Assembly: GCA_947594835.1 (NCBI GenBank)
Contig: CANQEH010000014.1
Location: 1 to 64,000 of the forward strand
Direction: 5' to 3'
Length of the DNA: 64,000 bases
DNA from: an uncultured Acetatifactor sp.
GTDB lineage: Bacteria > Bacillota > Clostridia > Lachnospirales > Lachnospiraceae
Under the pieces are notes generated by a model. The model was not told where the DNA came from. It did no database searches and saw only the letters and a list, made by a program, of their open reading frames with translations. The position numbers were made by a program, and so were the translations under genes. This document shows, piece by piece, positions 18,020 to 25,701 of this stretch. Position 1 is the first letter of the stretch, and each line of letters opens with the position of its first letter.

Positions 18020-18727
18020 ATGAAACGCAAGTCGGGAAAAGTAAGGCAGGAGGCTTTTGAGGAGGCTTTAAGAGGCAAGAAGGTACCGATACTGACTCTG
18101 GACAGCAAATGGTACAGGCTGCTGGACGAAAATACCCGGGCCGCGGTAAAGGGCACGGAAGAACAGTTAAACGGGCTTTTAAAGCGCCAGGGCAAGCTGA
18201 ATACGGAGTCAAAAGAAATCCACAAGCTCAAGCGCAGGCTGATGGACGAGATGGTGCCTTTGGTGACGGAGGCGGAGCAGACCGGCGACAAGGCCCTGGA
18301 CAAGAAGGTGGACCAGAACAAAAAGCTGGTGGAGGACTGCAGCAGGCGGATGGAGGAATACAAGGATGAGCTGAAGGAGCTTCCAAGGCAGATCAACCGG
18401 CTCAACAACCAGCTGATGCTGGCCACCATGGACTGCTGTTATGACGCCATGCAGGGGAATACGGAGGAAATCCAGCGCATTGAGGCCTGGGTGAAGGAGA
18501 TCCGCATCGAGCTGAAAAAGAACCTGGTGCGGAAACAGGAGATGGAGCAGCAAAACCACGAGATCTACTCCTATATGCACGACGTGTTCGGAGCCGATGT
18601 GGTGGATTTGTTTGATATGCAGTATAACCCGGAGAAAAAACGGCCGCAGATGCCCCAGCGGGAAAAGCGTGCAAAGGCGCACGGAAGGCAGGCCGGCCCT
18701 GACGGCAGGGACGGGGAAGGGATATAG
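18020..18727 (+). CDS. Coiled-coil protein of unknown function
   Basis: 235 residues, highly charged, with no signal peptide and no membrane segment. Nearly the whole length from about 40 to 190 reads as heptad-like helix (LNGLLKRQGKLNTESKEIHK, CSRRMEEYKDELKELPRQIN, IRIELKKNLVRKQEMEQQ), with a short conserved-looking N-terminal block (KVPILTLDSKWYRLL) and a basic, disordered tail rich in Arg, Lys and Gln. The family is not recognised. It lies 16 bases after rex, so it is probably co-transcribed, and is closed by the terminator at 18737-18764. A structural or scaffold role would be a guess from composition only. Confidence 0.8.
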   Translation: MKRKSGKVRQEAFEEALRGKKVPILTLDSKWYRLLDENTRAAVKGTEEQLNGLLKRQGKLNTESKEIHKLKRRLMDEMVPLVTEAEQTGDKALDKKVDQNKKLVEDCSRRMEEYKDELKELPRQINRLNNQLMLATMDCCYDAMQGNTEEIQRIEAWVKEIRIELKKNLVRKQEMEQQNHEIYSYMHDVFGADVVDLFDMQYNPEKKRPQMPQREKRAKAHGRQAGPDGRDGEGI

Positions 18728-18736
18728 TGACAACAA

Positions 18737-18764
18737 CCGGGACTGCTGGCAGTCTCGGTTTTTT
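18737..18764 (+). terminator. Rho-independent terminator after the rex operon
   Basis: Stem CCGGGACTGC (18737-18746) pairs with GCAGTCTCGG (18749-18758), one G-T wobble, followed by six T. It separates the rex unit from nnrD. Confidence 0.85.
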
Positions 18765-18852
18765 CGGCAAAAACCATCCCGTACATCGAGAGGATCCTCT
18801 GTTTGTCTTTGAGCGAAGACAAATGGCTTTGCGGCAGATGAGAAATGGAGAA

Positions 18853-18914
18853 AAGTTTGACAGTAAACTTTCAAATTTTGATTGGTATGTGCGCTGAAGC
18901 ACGCTGGGGGTATA
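18853..18914 (+). repeat. 62-base repeated leader, copy A (upstream of nnrD)
   Basis: AT-rich block with 58 of 62 bases identical to copy B at 27734-27795. It contains a near-palindrome TTTGACAGTAAACTTTCAAA (18857-18876), a second, imperfect inverted repeat around GCGCTGAAGC, and ends in CTGGGGGTATA, whose G run serves as ribosome binding site. The ATG of nnrD begins three bases later. The gap 18728-18852 upstream also holds a perfect 8-base hairpin (TTTGTCTT, 18802-18823) and the palindrome GAGGATCCTC (18790-18799). Confidence 0.85.
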
Positions 18915-18917
18915 AAA

Positions 18918-20432
18918 ATGAAGTATGTGGTGACTGCGCAGGAAATGCGCCGATATGATGCAAATACCGTGGAAAAGATCGGGATCCCGGCCATGGTTCT
19001 GATGGAGCGGGCGGCCCTGGCGCTTCTGGAGGCAGTGCGGCGGCACGGGAAGGCGCTGGAAAAGCGGGGAATCTGCCCGGAGCGGCGGACCGCCCTGGTG
19101 CTTGCGGGGACGGGAAACAACGGCGGCGACGGGCTTGCCCTGGCCAGGCTTTTGTGCGAGGAAGGCTTTGAGACGGAGGTCTGGACGGTGGGGGAGCAGG
19201 AGAAGGCCACGCCCCAGTGGAAGGCCCAGTGGGAGATTCTGCAGCACTACCCGGCGGAAATGGTCACAAAACCGAAAAGCCGGGAATATACTGTTGTAAT
19301 CGACGCCCTGTTAGGCCTGGGGCTGTCGAGGGAGCTCTCCGGGGCGTACAAAAAGGCGGCCCTGGCCCACAAAAAAATCCAGGGCTATCGGATTGCCGTG
19401 GATCTGCCAAGCGGCGTGGACGCCGATACGGGAAAGATCTGGGGCAGCGCCCTGCAGGCGGACGAGACGGTGACCTTCGGGTTCTGCAAGCGGGGCCTTC
19501 TGCTGTATCCCGGCTGCCTCTGGGCGGGGAAGGTGACGGTGGCGGACATCGGCATCTCCCAGGCCGCTTTTTACGGGGAGACGCCCGGGATGTTCTCTCT
19601 GGATGAGCCCGCCGGGAAGCTGTTCCCTCCCAGAGAGGCCGCAGGCCACAAGGGAACCTTCGGGAAGGTGCTTCTGCTTGCGGGGAGCGCCAATATGGCG
19701 GGAGCGGCCATCCTGGCCGCAAGGGCCGCCTATCGGTCGGGAGCGGGCATGGTGAAGGTGATCACGGCCCGGGAAAACCGGGTGATTCTCCAGGAGACGG
19801 TGCCGGAGGCCCTTTTGGGCGCCTATGAAGAGCTGGAGGAGAGCCTTGCCTGGGCGGATGTGGCGGCGCTGGGGCCGGGGTTTGGAACCGGGAAGGAAGT
19901 CTGCGCCTGTCTGGAAAAGGTCATCTCCTGCGGGGAGAAGCCGCTTTTGCTGGATGCGGACGGGCTGAACCTGCTGGCGGCGCATCCGGCGTACCAGGAG
20001 GAGCTGGCCCGCCAGGCGGCTGGCGGCAGGACATTGATCCTCACGCCCCATGTGGGGGAGCTTTCCAGGCTGTCCGGGGAGAAAACAGAGATCGTCAGGG
20101 AGCGGCTGTGGGAATCCGGGCAGGCGCTGGCCGGGCGGCTGCACGCCGTGGTGGCGGCAAAGGACGCAAAGAGCTTTGTCTGTGCCGAGGGCAGGCCCCT
20201 GTGCCTGAACCAGAGCGGCAACAGCGGCATGGCCACTGCCGGAAGCGGCGACGTGCTGACGGGGATTCTGGCGGGATTTCTGGCCCAGGGGGAAGAACCC
20301 TTCCGGGCGGTATGCGCCGGGGTGCGCCTGCACGGACTTTTGGGGGATCAGGTCTCCCGCAGGAAAGGGGAGCACGCCTGTATGGCCGGCGATCTGGTGG
20401 AGGAATTGGAGCGGATGCACTTTTTTGATTAA
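18918..20432 (+). CDS. nnrD: Bifunctional NAD(P)H-hydrate epimerase / ADP-dependent hydrate dehydratase
   Basis: 504 residues. Repairs NADHX and NADPHX, the hydrated forms of the cofactors: the N-terminal YjeF_N domain (about 1-215; GTGNNGGDGLALARLL, LPSGVDADTG) epimerises, and the C-terminal ribokinase-like domain (about 225-504; GSANMAGAAILAARAAYRSG, SGNSGMATAGSGDVLTGI) dehydrates at the cost of ADP. The ATG at 18918 is preferred over an upstream TTG at 18882, which lies inside the repeated leader. The gene sits after rex and before the mazF-like toxin gene, an order in which nnrD-type genes are often found next to alr/ndoA in Firmicutes; alr is absent here. Confidence 0.95.
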   Translation: MKYVVTAQEMRRYDANTVEKIGIPAMVLMERAALALLEAVRRHGKALEKRGICPERRTALVLAGTGNNGGDGLALARLLCEEGFETEVWTVGEQEKATPQWKAQWEILQHYPAEMVTKPKSREYTVVIDALLGLGLSRELSGAYKKAALAHKKIQGYRIAVDLPSGVDADTGKIWGSALQADETVTFGFCKRGLLLYPGCLWAGKVTVADIGISQAAFYGETPGMFSLDEPAGKLFPPREAAGHKGTFGKVLLLAGSANMAGAAILAARAAYRSGAGMVKVITARENRVILQETVPEALLGAYEELEESLAWADVAALGPGFGTGKEVCACLEKVISCGEKPLLLDADGLNLLAAHPAYQEELARQAAGGRTLILTPHVGELSRLSGEKTEIVRERLWESGQALAGRLHAVVAAKDAKSFVCAEGRPLCLNQSGNSGMATAGSGDVLTGILAGFLAQGEEPFRAVCAGVRLHGLLGDQVSRRKGEHACMAGDLVEELERMHFFD

Positions 20433-20536
20433 ACCGGCACTGCCCGGCAACACTAATAGCGGGGAAGGCAAAAACAGGCGTTTCCCCGGAAAAGTTTTAA
20501 GCCGCGGGAAGCGGCGTGCCGGGAGGTGTATGGAAA

Positions 20537-20878
20537 ATGAGACGAGGCGATGTGTATTACGCGGATTTAAGGCCTGTGGTGGGCTCCGAGCAGGGAGGCA
20601 TCCGGCCTGTCCTGATCGTGCAGAACGATGTGGGAAACAGGCACAGCCCTACGGTCATCTGCGCCGCCATCACGTCCAAGATGAATAAGGCGAAGCTGCC
20701 CACCCACATTGAATTGAACTCCGCCCTCTACGATATGGACAAAGATTCCGTGGTGCTCTTAGAGCAGCTCCGCACCATTGATAAAACCAGGCTGAAGGAT
20801 AAGGTCTGCCATCTGGACGGAGAGATCATGCGCAAAGTGGACAGGGCGCTGATGATCAGTCTGGAACTGCATACATAG
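20537..20878 (+). CDS. MazF/EndoA-type mRNA interferase without visible antitoxin
   Basis: 113 residues, PemK/MazF family. The ATG at 20537 is chosen because GGGAGGTG lies 10 bases upstream and [10 protein letters not shown] is the family N-terminus; an earlier in-frame GTG at 20516 adds non-family residues. Visible are RGD near the start, [39 protein letters not shown], the pattern of Firmicute EndoA. These enzymes cleave single-stranded RNA at short sites and are held by a small antitoxin encoded just upstream. Here only 104 bases separate it from nnrD, holding a hairpin (20460-20488) but no antitoxin gene. It therefore looks like an orphan, either controlled by a distant antitoxin or with low activity. 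Confidence 0.9.
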   Translation: MRRGDVYYADLRPVVGSEQGGIRPVLIVQNDVGNRHSPTVICAAITSKMNKAKLPTHIELNSALYDMDKDSVVLLEQLRTIDKTRLKDKVCHLDGEIMRKVDRALMISLELHT

Positions 20879-20908
20879 GATTGAAGAAGCTGAGATTGAA
20901 GAAGCTGA
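20879..20908 (+). repeat. Exact tandem duplication, 2 x 15 bases
   Basis: GATTGAAGAAGCTGA occurs twice head to tail immediately after the mazF stop and 11 bases before the next -35 box. Possibly a slippage product; a regulator site is possible but unsupported. Confidence 0.8.
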
Positions 20909-20919
20909 CGATGTTTCTA

Positions 20920-20948
20920 TTGAAAAAATACGAAAAACAGGATATGAT
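20920..20948 (+). promoter_or_regulatory. Promoter of the REC-GGDEF gene
   Basis: TTGAAA (20920-20925), 17-base spacer, TATGAT (20943-20948), 45 bases before the start codon. Confidence 0.7.
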
Positions 20949-20993
20949 ACTACCAGAACCGATGCGCAAAAGAAAAGGAGCATTTTATTTCGG

Positions 20994-22370
20994 ATGAAAA
21001 CGATACTTGTGGTAGATGACGACAAACTGAATCTCACGGTGGTGAGCCAGGTGTTGAGCGGCACCTACGACGCGGTCTCCGTCAAGAACGGAGAAGAAGC
21101 CCTGGACTACCTGGCAGAGAAGACGTGCGACGTGATCCTGCTGGATATCAATATGCCGGGCATGAACGGGTTTGAACTGCTGGAAGAGATCCGTAAGCTG
21201 GAGCAGTGCCAGCACATTCCCGTGATCTTCCTGACCGGGGAAAAGGATGTGGAGACGGAAACCCGCTGCTTCAAGGAGGGGGCTGTGGATTTTATCGCAA
21301 AGCCTTTCGTCCCCGCCGTCATGCTTTCCAGAATCGGCAGGGCGCTGGAAATGGAAGAGCTGCGGCGCTCCCTTGCAGACCGGCTGGAGCAGAAGACCCA
21401 GGAAGTGTCCCACATCAAGAGCAAGGCATATCAGGATGTGCTCACCGGCCTGTGGAACCGGGAATACGCGGAGGAGACCATCAACAGGATGATCGCCGAA
21501 GGGGAACAGGGCGCGCTGTTTATGATCGATATGGACAATTTCAAACTGATCAACGACCATTACAGCCATCTGGCGGGGGACGAGATGTTAAAAATGTTCG
21601 CGGACACGCTGCGGGCGTTCGCCGGGGAGGAAGACGTGCTCTGCCGTCTGGGCGGCGATGAATTTATCGCATTTGTGAAGGACGTGACTGACAAAAAGGA
21701 GCTGAGCGGGCGTGCGGCAAAGATTATTCTGGATCTGTGCCGTAAGATCAAGGAGTGCCGCTATGATACGGACACCTCCGTGTCCATCGGCATTGCCAGG
21801 ACCCCGGAGGACGGAACCACGTTCGACAAGCTCTATCACGCGGCGGACAAAGCCCTCTACTACGTCAAGAAGAACGGCAAAAACGCGTACTATTTTTACA
21901 ATGAAGCGCTGATGGGCGGGGACGGCGCCGGGGAGACCACGGTAGATTTAAACTATCTGCAGGAGATGATGAGCCGCAAGGACAACGGCAGGAAAACCTA
22001 TTTTATGGATTTCGGCAGCTTTCATCACGTCTATAATTTTATCCGCCGGTTTGTGGAGCGGAGCGAACACGATGTGCAGACGGTGCTTTTTACCGTGAAG
22101 GGAGCCGGGGAGGAACAGCCGGACGCGGCGGAGACAGAGCTTGCCCTGAAGCTCCTGGAACAAGCCATCTACGATTCCCTGCGGCGCTCGGACATCTCCA
22201 CCAGATATTCCAACAGGCAGCTGATTGTGATCCTGATGGACGCCAACAATGAAAACGGCGACATGGTGGCGGAACGCATCGTGCGGAACTTTAAAGGGCT
22301 TTACGACCGGGGAAAGGTGAGCGTAGAATACGGCATCGCCCGTTTGGAAGGCCGTAAGCAGATCTCTTAG
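20994..22370 (+). CDS. Response regulator with GGDEF domain and degenerate second GGDEF-like tail
   Basis: 458 residues. Receiver domain 1-120 with acidic pocket VVDDD and phospho-acceptor Asp51 in ILLDINMPGMNG. A GGDEF domain follows at about 140-300 (DVLTGLWNRE, MIDMDNFKLINDHYSH, RLGGDEFIAF with GGDEF at 220-224), so it should make cyclic di-GMP. The inhibitory I-site Arg is absent: the equivalent positions read GEED. The last 130 residues (SLRRSDISTRYSNRQLIVIL, NGDMVAERIVRNFKGLY) look like a second GGDEF fold that has lost its active-site signature. No histidine kinase is adjacent. AGGAG is 13 bases upstream, a long spacing. It could influence the type IV pili encoded 30 kb away, but nothing in the sequence shows this. 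Confidence 0.92.
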   Translation: MKTILVVDDDKLNLTVVSQVLSGTYDAVSVKNGEEALDYLAEKTCDVILLDINMPGMNGFELLEEIRKLEQCQHIPVIFLTGEKDVETETRCFKEGAVDFIAKPFVPAVMLSRIGRALEMEELRRSLADRLEQKTQEVSHIKSKAYQDVLTGLWNREYAEETINRMIAEGEQGALFMIDMDNFKLINDHYSHLAGDEMLKMFADTLRAFAGEEDVLCRLGGDEFIAFVKDVTDKKELSGRAAKIILDLCRKIKECRYDTDTSVSIGIARTPEDGTTFDKLYHAADKALYYVKKNGKNAYYFYNEALMGGDGAGETTVDLNYLQEMMSRKDNGRKTYFMDFGSFHHVYNFIRRFVERSEHDVQTVLFTVKGAGEEQPDAAETELALKLLEQAIYDSLRRSDISTRYSNRQLIVILMDANNENGDMVAERIVRNFKGLYDRGKVSVEYGIARLEGRKQIS

Positions 22371-22380
22371 GGCACGGTTA

Positions 22381-22409
22381 TTGACGGATTTCATGCAAAA
22401 TGATATATT
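22381..22409 (+). promoter_or_regulatory. Promoter of the CNNM/CBS gene
   Basis: TTGACG (22381-22386), spacer 17, TATATT (22404-22409), just after the stop of the GGDEF gene. Confidence 0.65.
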
Positions 22410-22463
22410 AGGTATGTGCTGCGGCATAAGTTTGAAAATGAATTTGGAGGAAAAGAAATCAAT

Positions 22464-23879
22464 ATGGACGACGGGCCTACTGCCAGTATGACCTTGCTGT
22501 TTTTTGCACTGCTTCTGATCGACATTTTTTTCTACGGGTTTCAGGCAGCGCTGGAGGGTTTGAGCGAGAAGGAGATTGAGAAAAGAGCCCAGGAGGAAAA
22601 GGACAAAAAATCCATCCGGCTGCAGGGGATGTTACAGTCCCCTGCCGCTTTTTGGCAGACCTTCCAGATGGTCGCCACGCTGGCTAATGTGACCATCGGC
22701 GTGGCTTATCTCAGCGTCCTGATCAGATTCTTTTCCGACAGGTTTGCGCTGTTTGCGGCGGAACGCTTTGAGGCCTCTGAGGGGATGCTCCATGTGACCA
22801 CAGCCGCGGCCGTGGCCCTGTCCATCGTGCTGCTTCTGTACATAACGCTGACGCTGGGCATCCTGCTTCCGAGGCAGGCGGCGCTGCGGGCGCCGGAGAG
22901 ATGGGCCTATGCCTGCGTTACGCCGGTGTACATCACGGTGAAGCTGTTTTCCCCCTTCACGGGGCTTTCTTCCCTGACTGCCCGGGGCATCCTGCGGCTG
23001 TTCGGCATCCGGGCAGACGAGGGCGAGGCGGACGTGACGGAGGAGGAGATCATCAATATCATCAACGAGGGCCATGAGCAGGGCGTGATACAGGCCAGCG
23101 AGGCCCAGATGATATCCAATATCTTTGCCTTCGGGGACAAGGAAGTCCAGGATATAATGACCCACCGCAACAGCATTGTGGCCATCGACGCAGGCCTGTC
23201 CTTAAAAGAGGCCATCGACCTGATGCTGTCGGGCACCAACAGCCGCTATCCGGTCTATGAGGAGAACATCGACCATATCATCGGCATCCTGCACCTGAAG
23301 GACGCCATGCGGTTCCAGCGGGATGAGGAAAATACGGACCGCCCCCTGCGGGAGACGGAAGGGCTGCTCAGGGAGGCCTGGTTTGTGCCCCAGACCAAAA
23401 ACATTGACGAGCTGTTCCGGGAGATGCAGGCCCAGAAGCAGCAGATGGCGGTGGTGGTGGACGAGTACGGCCAGACGGACGGGCTGGTGGCGATGGAGGA
23501 CATTCTGGAGGAGATCGTGGGGAATATCCTGGACGAGTACGACACAGACAGCGATTCCCTGCAGGAGGAGAAGGGCAAGGATCAGTATGTGCTGGAGGGG
23601 AAGAACCGGCTGGAGGAGCTGGAAGGGCTTCTGGACGTGTCCTTTGCAGACGAGCAGTGCGAGACGCTGAACGGTTTCCTCATCTCCCGGCTGGACAGAA
23701 TCCCGGAGCCGGACGAGCAGTTCGATGTGGACTACGGCGGCTACAATTTCAAGATCCTCTCCGTGGAGAACAAGATGATACAGCGGGTGCTGGTCACCAG
23801 GCTTCCCTCCCAGGAGGAGACGGGGGAACAGGGCCGGGCCGGGGGCGAAACAGTGCTTGAAGAGACGCCCCAAAAATGA
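22464..23879 (+). CDS. HlyC/CorC-type (CNNM) membrane protein with CBS pair
   Basis: 471 residues. N-terminal DUF21/CNNM membrane domain with about four hydrophobic segments (at about 8-30, 65-90, 110-135 and a re-entrant stretch near 145-170), then a cytosolic CBS pair (about 200-330; VQDIMTHRNSIVAID, DGLVAMEDILEEIVGNILDEY) and a C-terminal CorC_HlyC domain (from about 380). The family is linked to magnesium/cobalt efflux; the haemolysin label is historical. The ATG at 22464 follows GGAGG (22446-22450) at 13 bases; an earlier GTG at 22416 is in frame but has no ribosome site. It carries its own promoter, and that of yebC lies in its last codons. Confidence 0.9.
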   Translation: MDDGPTASMTLLFFALLLIDIFFYGFQAALEGLSEKEIEKRAQEEKDKKSIRLQGMLQSPAAFWQTFQMVATLANVTIGVAYLSVLIRFFSDRFALFAAERFEASEGMLHVTTAAAVALSIVLLLYITLTLGILLPRQAALRAPERWAYACVTPVYITVKLFSPFTGLSSLTARGILRLFGIRADEGEADVTEEEIINIINEGHEQGVIQASEAQMISNIFAFGDKEVQDIMTHRNSIVAIDAGLSLKEAIDLMLSGTNSRYPVYEENIDHIIGILHLKDAMRFQRDEENTDRPLRETEGLLREAWFVPQTKNIDELFREMQAQKQQMAVVVDEYGQTDGLVAMEDILEEIVGNILDEYDTDSDSLQEEKGKDQYVLEGKNRLEELEGLLDVSFADEQCETLNGFLISRLDRIPEPDEQFDVDYGGYNFKILSVENKMIQRVLVTRLPSQEETGEQGRAGGETVLEETPQK

Positions 23880-23885
23880 TATGAT
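23857..23885 (+). promoter_or_regulatory. Promoter of yebC inside the end of the CBS gene
   Basis: TTGAAG (23857-23862), 17 bases, TATGAT (23880-23885), 31 bases before the yebC start. Confidence 0.65.
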
Positions 23886-23916
23886 AAAAAAGTAACGGGA
23901 GACGAAAGGAGCTATT

Positions 23917-24645
23917 ATGTCGGGACATTCAAAATTTGCCAACATCAAGCATAAAAAGGAAAAAAATGATGCGGCAAAGGGAAAGATATTTACCATCATC
24001 GGCCGTGAGATTGCAGTGGCTGTAAAGGAAGGGGGGCCGGACCCCGGCAACAATTTCAAGCTGGCCACGGTGATCGCGAAAGCGAAGGCAAACAATATGC
24101 CCAACGACACCATTGAGCGGGGCATCAAAAAAGCGGCCGGGGACGTGGAAAACGTCAATTACGAGTATGTGACCTATGAGGGGTACGGGCCAAACGGCAT
24201 CGCCATCATCGTGGACGCCCTGACGGACAACAAAAACCGCACCGCGGCAAACGTGCGCAGCGCCTTTACCAAGGGGCAGGGAAATGTGGGAACGCCGGGC
24301 TGCGTCTCCTTTATGTTCGACAAAAAGGGACAGATCATCATCGACAGGGAGGAATGCGAACTGGATGCGGACGACCTGATGATGCTTGCCCTGGACGCGG
24401 GGGCAGAGGACTTTGCTGAGGAGGAGGACAGCTTTCAGGTGCTCACCGACCCGGATGGGTTTGAGGCGGTGCGCAAAGCCCTGGAGGATGCGGGCGTGCC
24501 CATGCTCAGCGCGGAAGTGACCATGATTCCGCAGAATTATGTGGAACTGACCGATGAGACTGCGATCCGGAACCTGCAGAGGACGCTGGATATTCTGGAT
24601 GCGGACGACGACGTCCAGGCAGTATATCACAACTGGGACGAGTAA
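23917..24645 (+). CDS. yebC: YebC/PmpR family (TACO1) protein
   Basis: 242 residues, the usual length. Begins [20 protein letters not shown], the family signature, and continues with [15 protein letters not shown] and [13 protein letters not shown]. Members have been described as transcription regulators, and newer work places them on ribosomes as elongation helpers at difficult motifs; the latter role is likely the general one. GAAAGGAG lies 7 bases before the ATG and a promoter overlaps the preceding gene. A perfect 7-base hairpin (GCTGCGC, 24646-24662) follows the stop but lacks a T run, so read-through into the glycosyltransferase is likely. Confidence 0.95.
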   Translation: MSGHSKFANIKHKKEKNDAAKGKIFTIIGREIAVAVKEGGPDPGNNFKLATVIAKAKANNMPNDTIERGIKKAAGDVENVNYEYVTYEGYGPNGIAIIVDALTDNKNRTAANVRSAFTKGQGNVGTPGCVSFMFDKKGQIIIDREECELDADDLMMLALDAGAEDFAEEEDSFQVLTDPDGFEAVRKALEDAGVPMLSAEVTMIPQNYVELTDETAIRNLQRTLDILDADDDVQAVYHNWDE

Positions 24646-24734
24646 GCTGCGCCCTGCGCAGCGGGAAAGCGGCGCGCGCTCACAGGGTGTGCGCCCTTTG
24701 TTTCGGAAACGCCATGGAGGAAAGGAAAAGCCCA

Positions 24735-25700
24735 ATGGAAAGATTAGCCATTGTAGTTCCCTGTTACAATGAGGAGGAAGTGTTAAAAATTGCATCCAAG
24801 GCCCTGCGGGAGGTGCTGGCGGATCTGATCGGCAAGGGGAAGATCGCGCCGGACAGCTTTATCCTGTTTGTCAATGACGGAAGCAGGGACAGAACCTGGG
24901 AACTGATCGAGGAGGAGCACAGGCAGTACCCTGGCCAGGTGTGCGGCGTGAAGCTGGCGGCCAATGTGGGACATCAGTTTGCGCTGACGGCGGGGCTTGT
25001 CACAGCCAAAGACATGAGCGACGTGACTGTCTCCATCGATGCGGATCTTCAGGACGATGTATCGGTCATCGAGGAGATGATCGACAAGTTCCACGAGGGC
25101 TGTGATATCGTTTACGGCGTGCGCAGGGAGCGGAAGACCGACACCTTCTTCAAGCGTGTTTCGGCCCAGGCCTTTTACCGGCTGATGGATCTGATGGGCG
25201 TAAAGACCGTGTACAACCATGCGGATTTCAGGCTCATGTCCAAAAGGGCGGTGGAGGAGTTTTCCAGATATAAGGAGACCAACCTGTTTTTGCGGGGTAT
25301 TATGCCCCTGATCGGCTATCGGACGGACAGCGTGTACTACGACCGCAAAGAGCGCGTGGCGGGAAAGTCCAAATACCCGTTGAAAAAGATGCTGGCGCTG
25401 GCCTTCAACGGGATTTCCTCCTTCAGCGTAAAGCCCATCAGCCTGATCTTAGGTGTGGGAATGCTGATTCTGTGCGTGTCGGCGCTGGCGGCGGTCTATG
25501 CGCTGATTTCCTATTTTACCGGCCATGTGGTGCCGGGCTGGACTTCCCTCATCCTGTCCATCTGGTTTTTGGGCGGCCTGCAGCTTCTGGCGGTGGGCCT
25601 GGTGGGGCTCTACATCGGGAAAATCTACATCGAGGTGAAGGAGAGACCCAGATACAATATTGAACAGGTTTTGAGGGCCGACAGGGAGAAGGAAATGTGA
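24735..25700 (+). CDS. Polyprenyl-phosphate glycosyltransferase, GT2, GtrB/DPM1-like
   Basis: 321 residues. N-terminal GT-A fold: VVPCYNEEE, FVNDGSRDRTWELI, and the catalytic/metal ADLQDDVSVIEEMI, with YGVRRERKTDTFFKR downstream as in the GtrB/DPM family that moves a sugar from a nucleotide donor to undecaprenyl phosphate on the inner membrane face. Two C-terminal membrane helices are at about 225-255 and 265-295. The ATG at 24735 is chosen over 24687 because family sequence starts there and GGAGGAAAGG precedes it. One base separates its stop from the next gene, a polytopic membrane protein, which fits a pair in which the second protein flips or transfers the lipid-linked sugar. Confidence 0.9.
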   Translation: MERLAIVVPCYNEEEVLKIASKALREVLADLIGKGKIAPDSFILFVNDGSRDRTWELIEEEHRQYPGQVCGVKLAANVGHQFALTAGLVTAKDMSDVTVSIDADLQDDVSVIEEMIDKFHEGCDIVYGVRRERKTDTFFKRVSAQAFYRLMDLMGVKTVYNHADFRLMSKRAVEEFSRYKETNLFLRGIMPLIGYRTDSVYYDRKERVAGKSKYPLKKMLALAFNGISSFSVKPISLILGVGMLILCVSALAAVYALISYFTGHVVPGWTSLILSIWFLGGLQLLAVGLVGLYIGKIYIEVKERPRYNIEQVLRADREKEM

Positions 25701-25701
25701 A

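Noticed and set aside
18882-18917. N-terminal extensions of nnrD (TTG 18882) and tepA (GTG 27772) sharing the peptide LKHAGGI
   Set aside because: The shared residues are the translation of the repeated leader; the real starts are the ATGs at 18918 and 27799 with ribosome sites.
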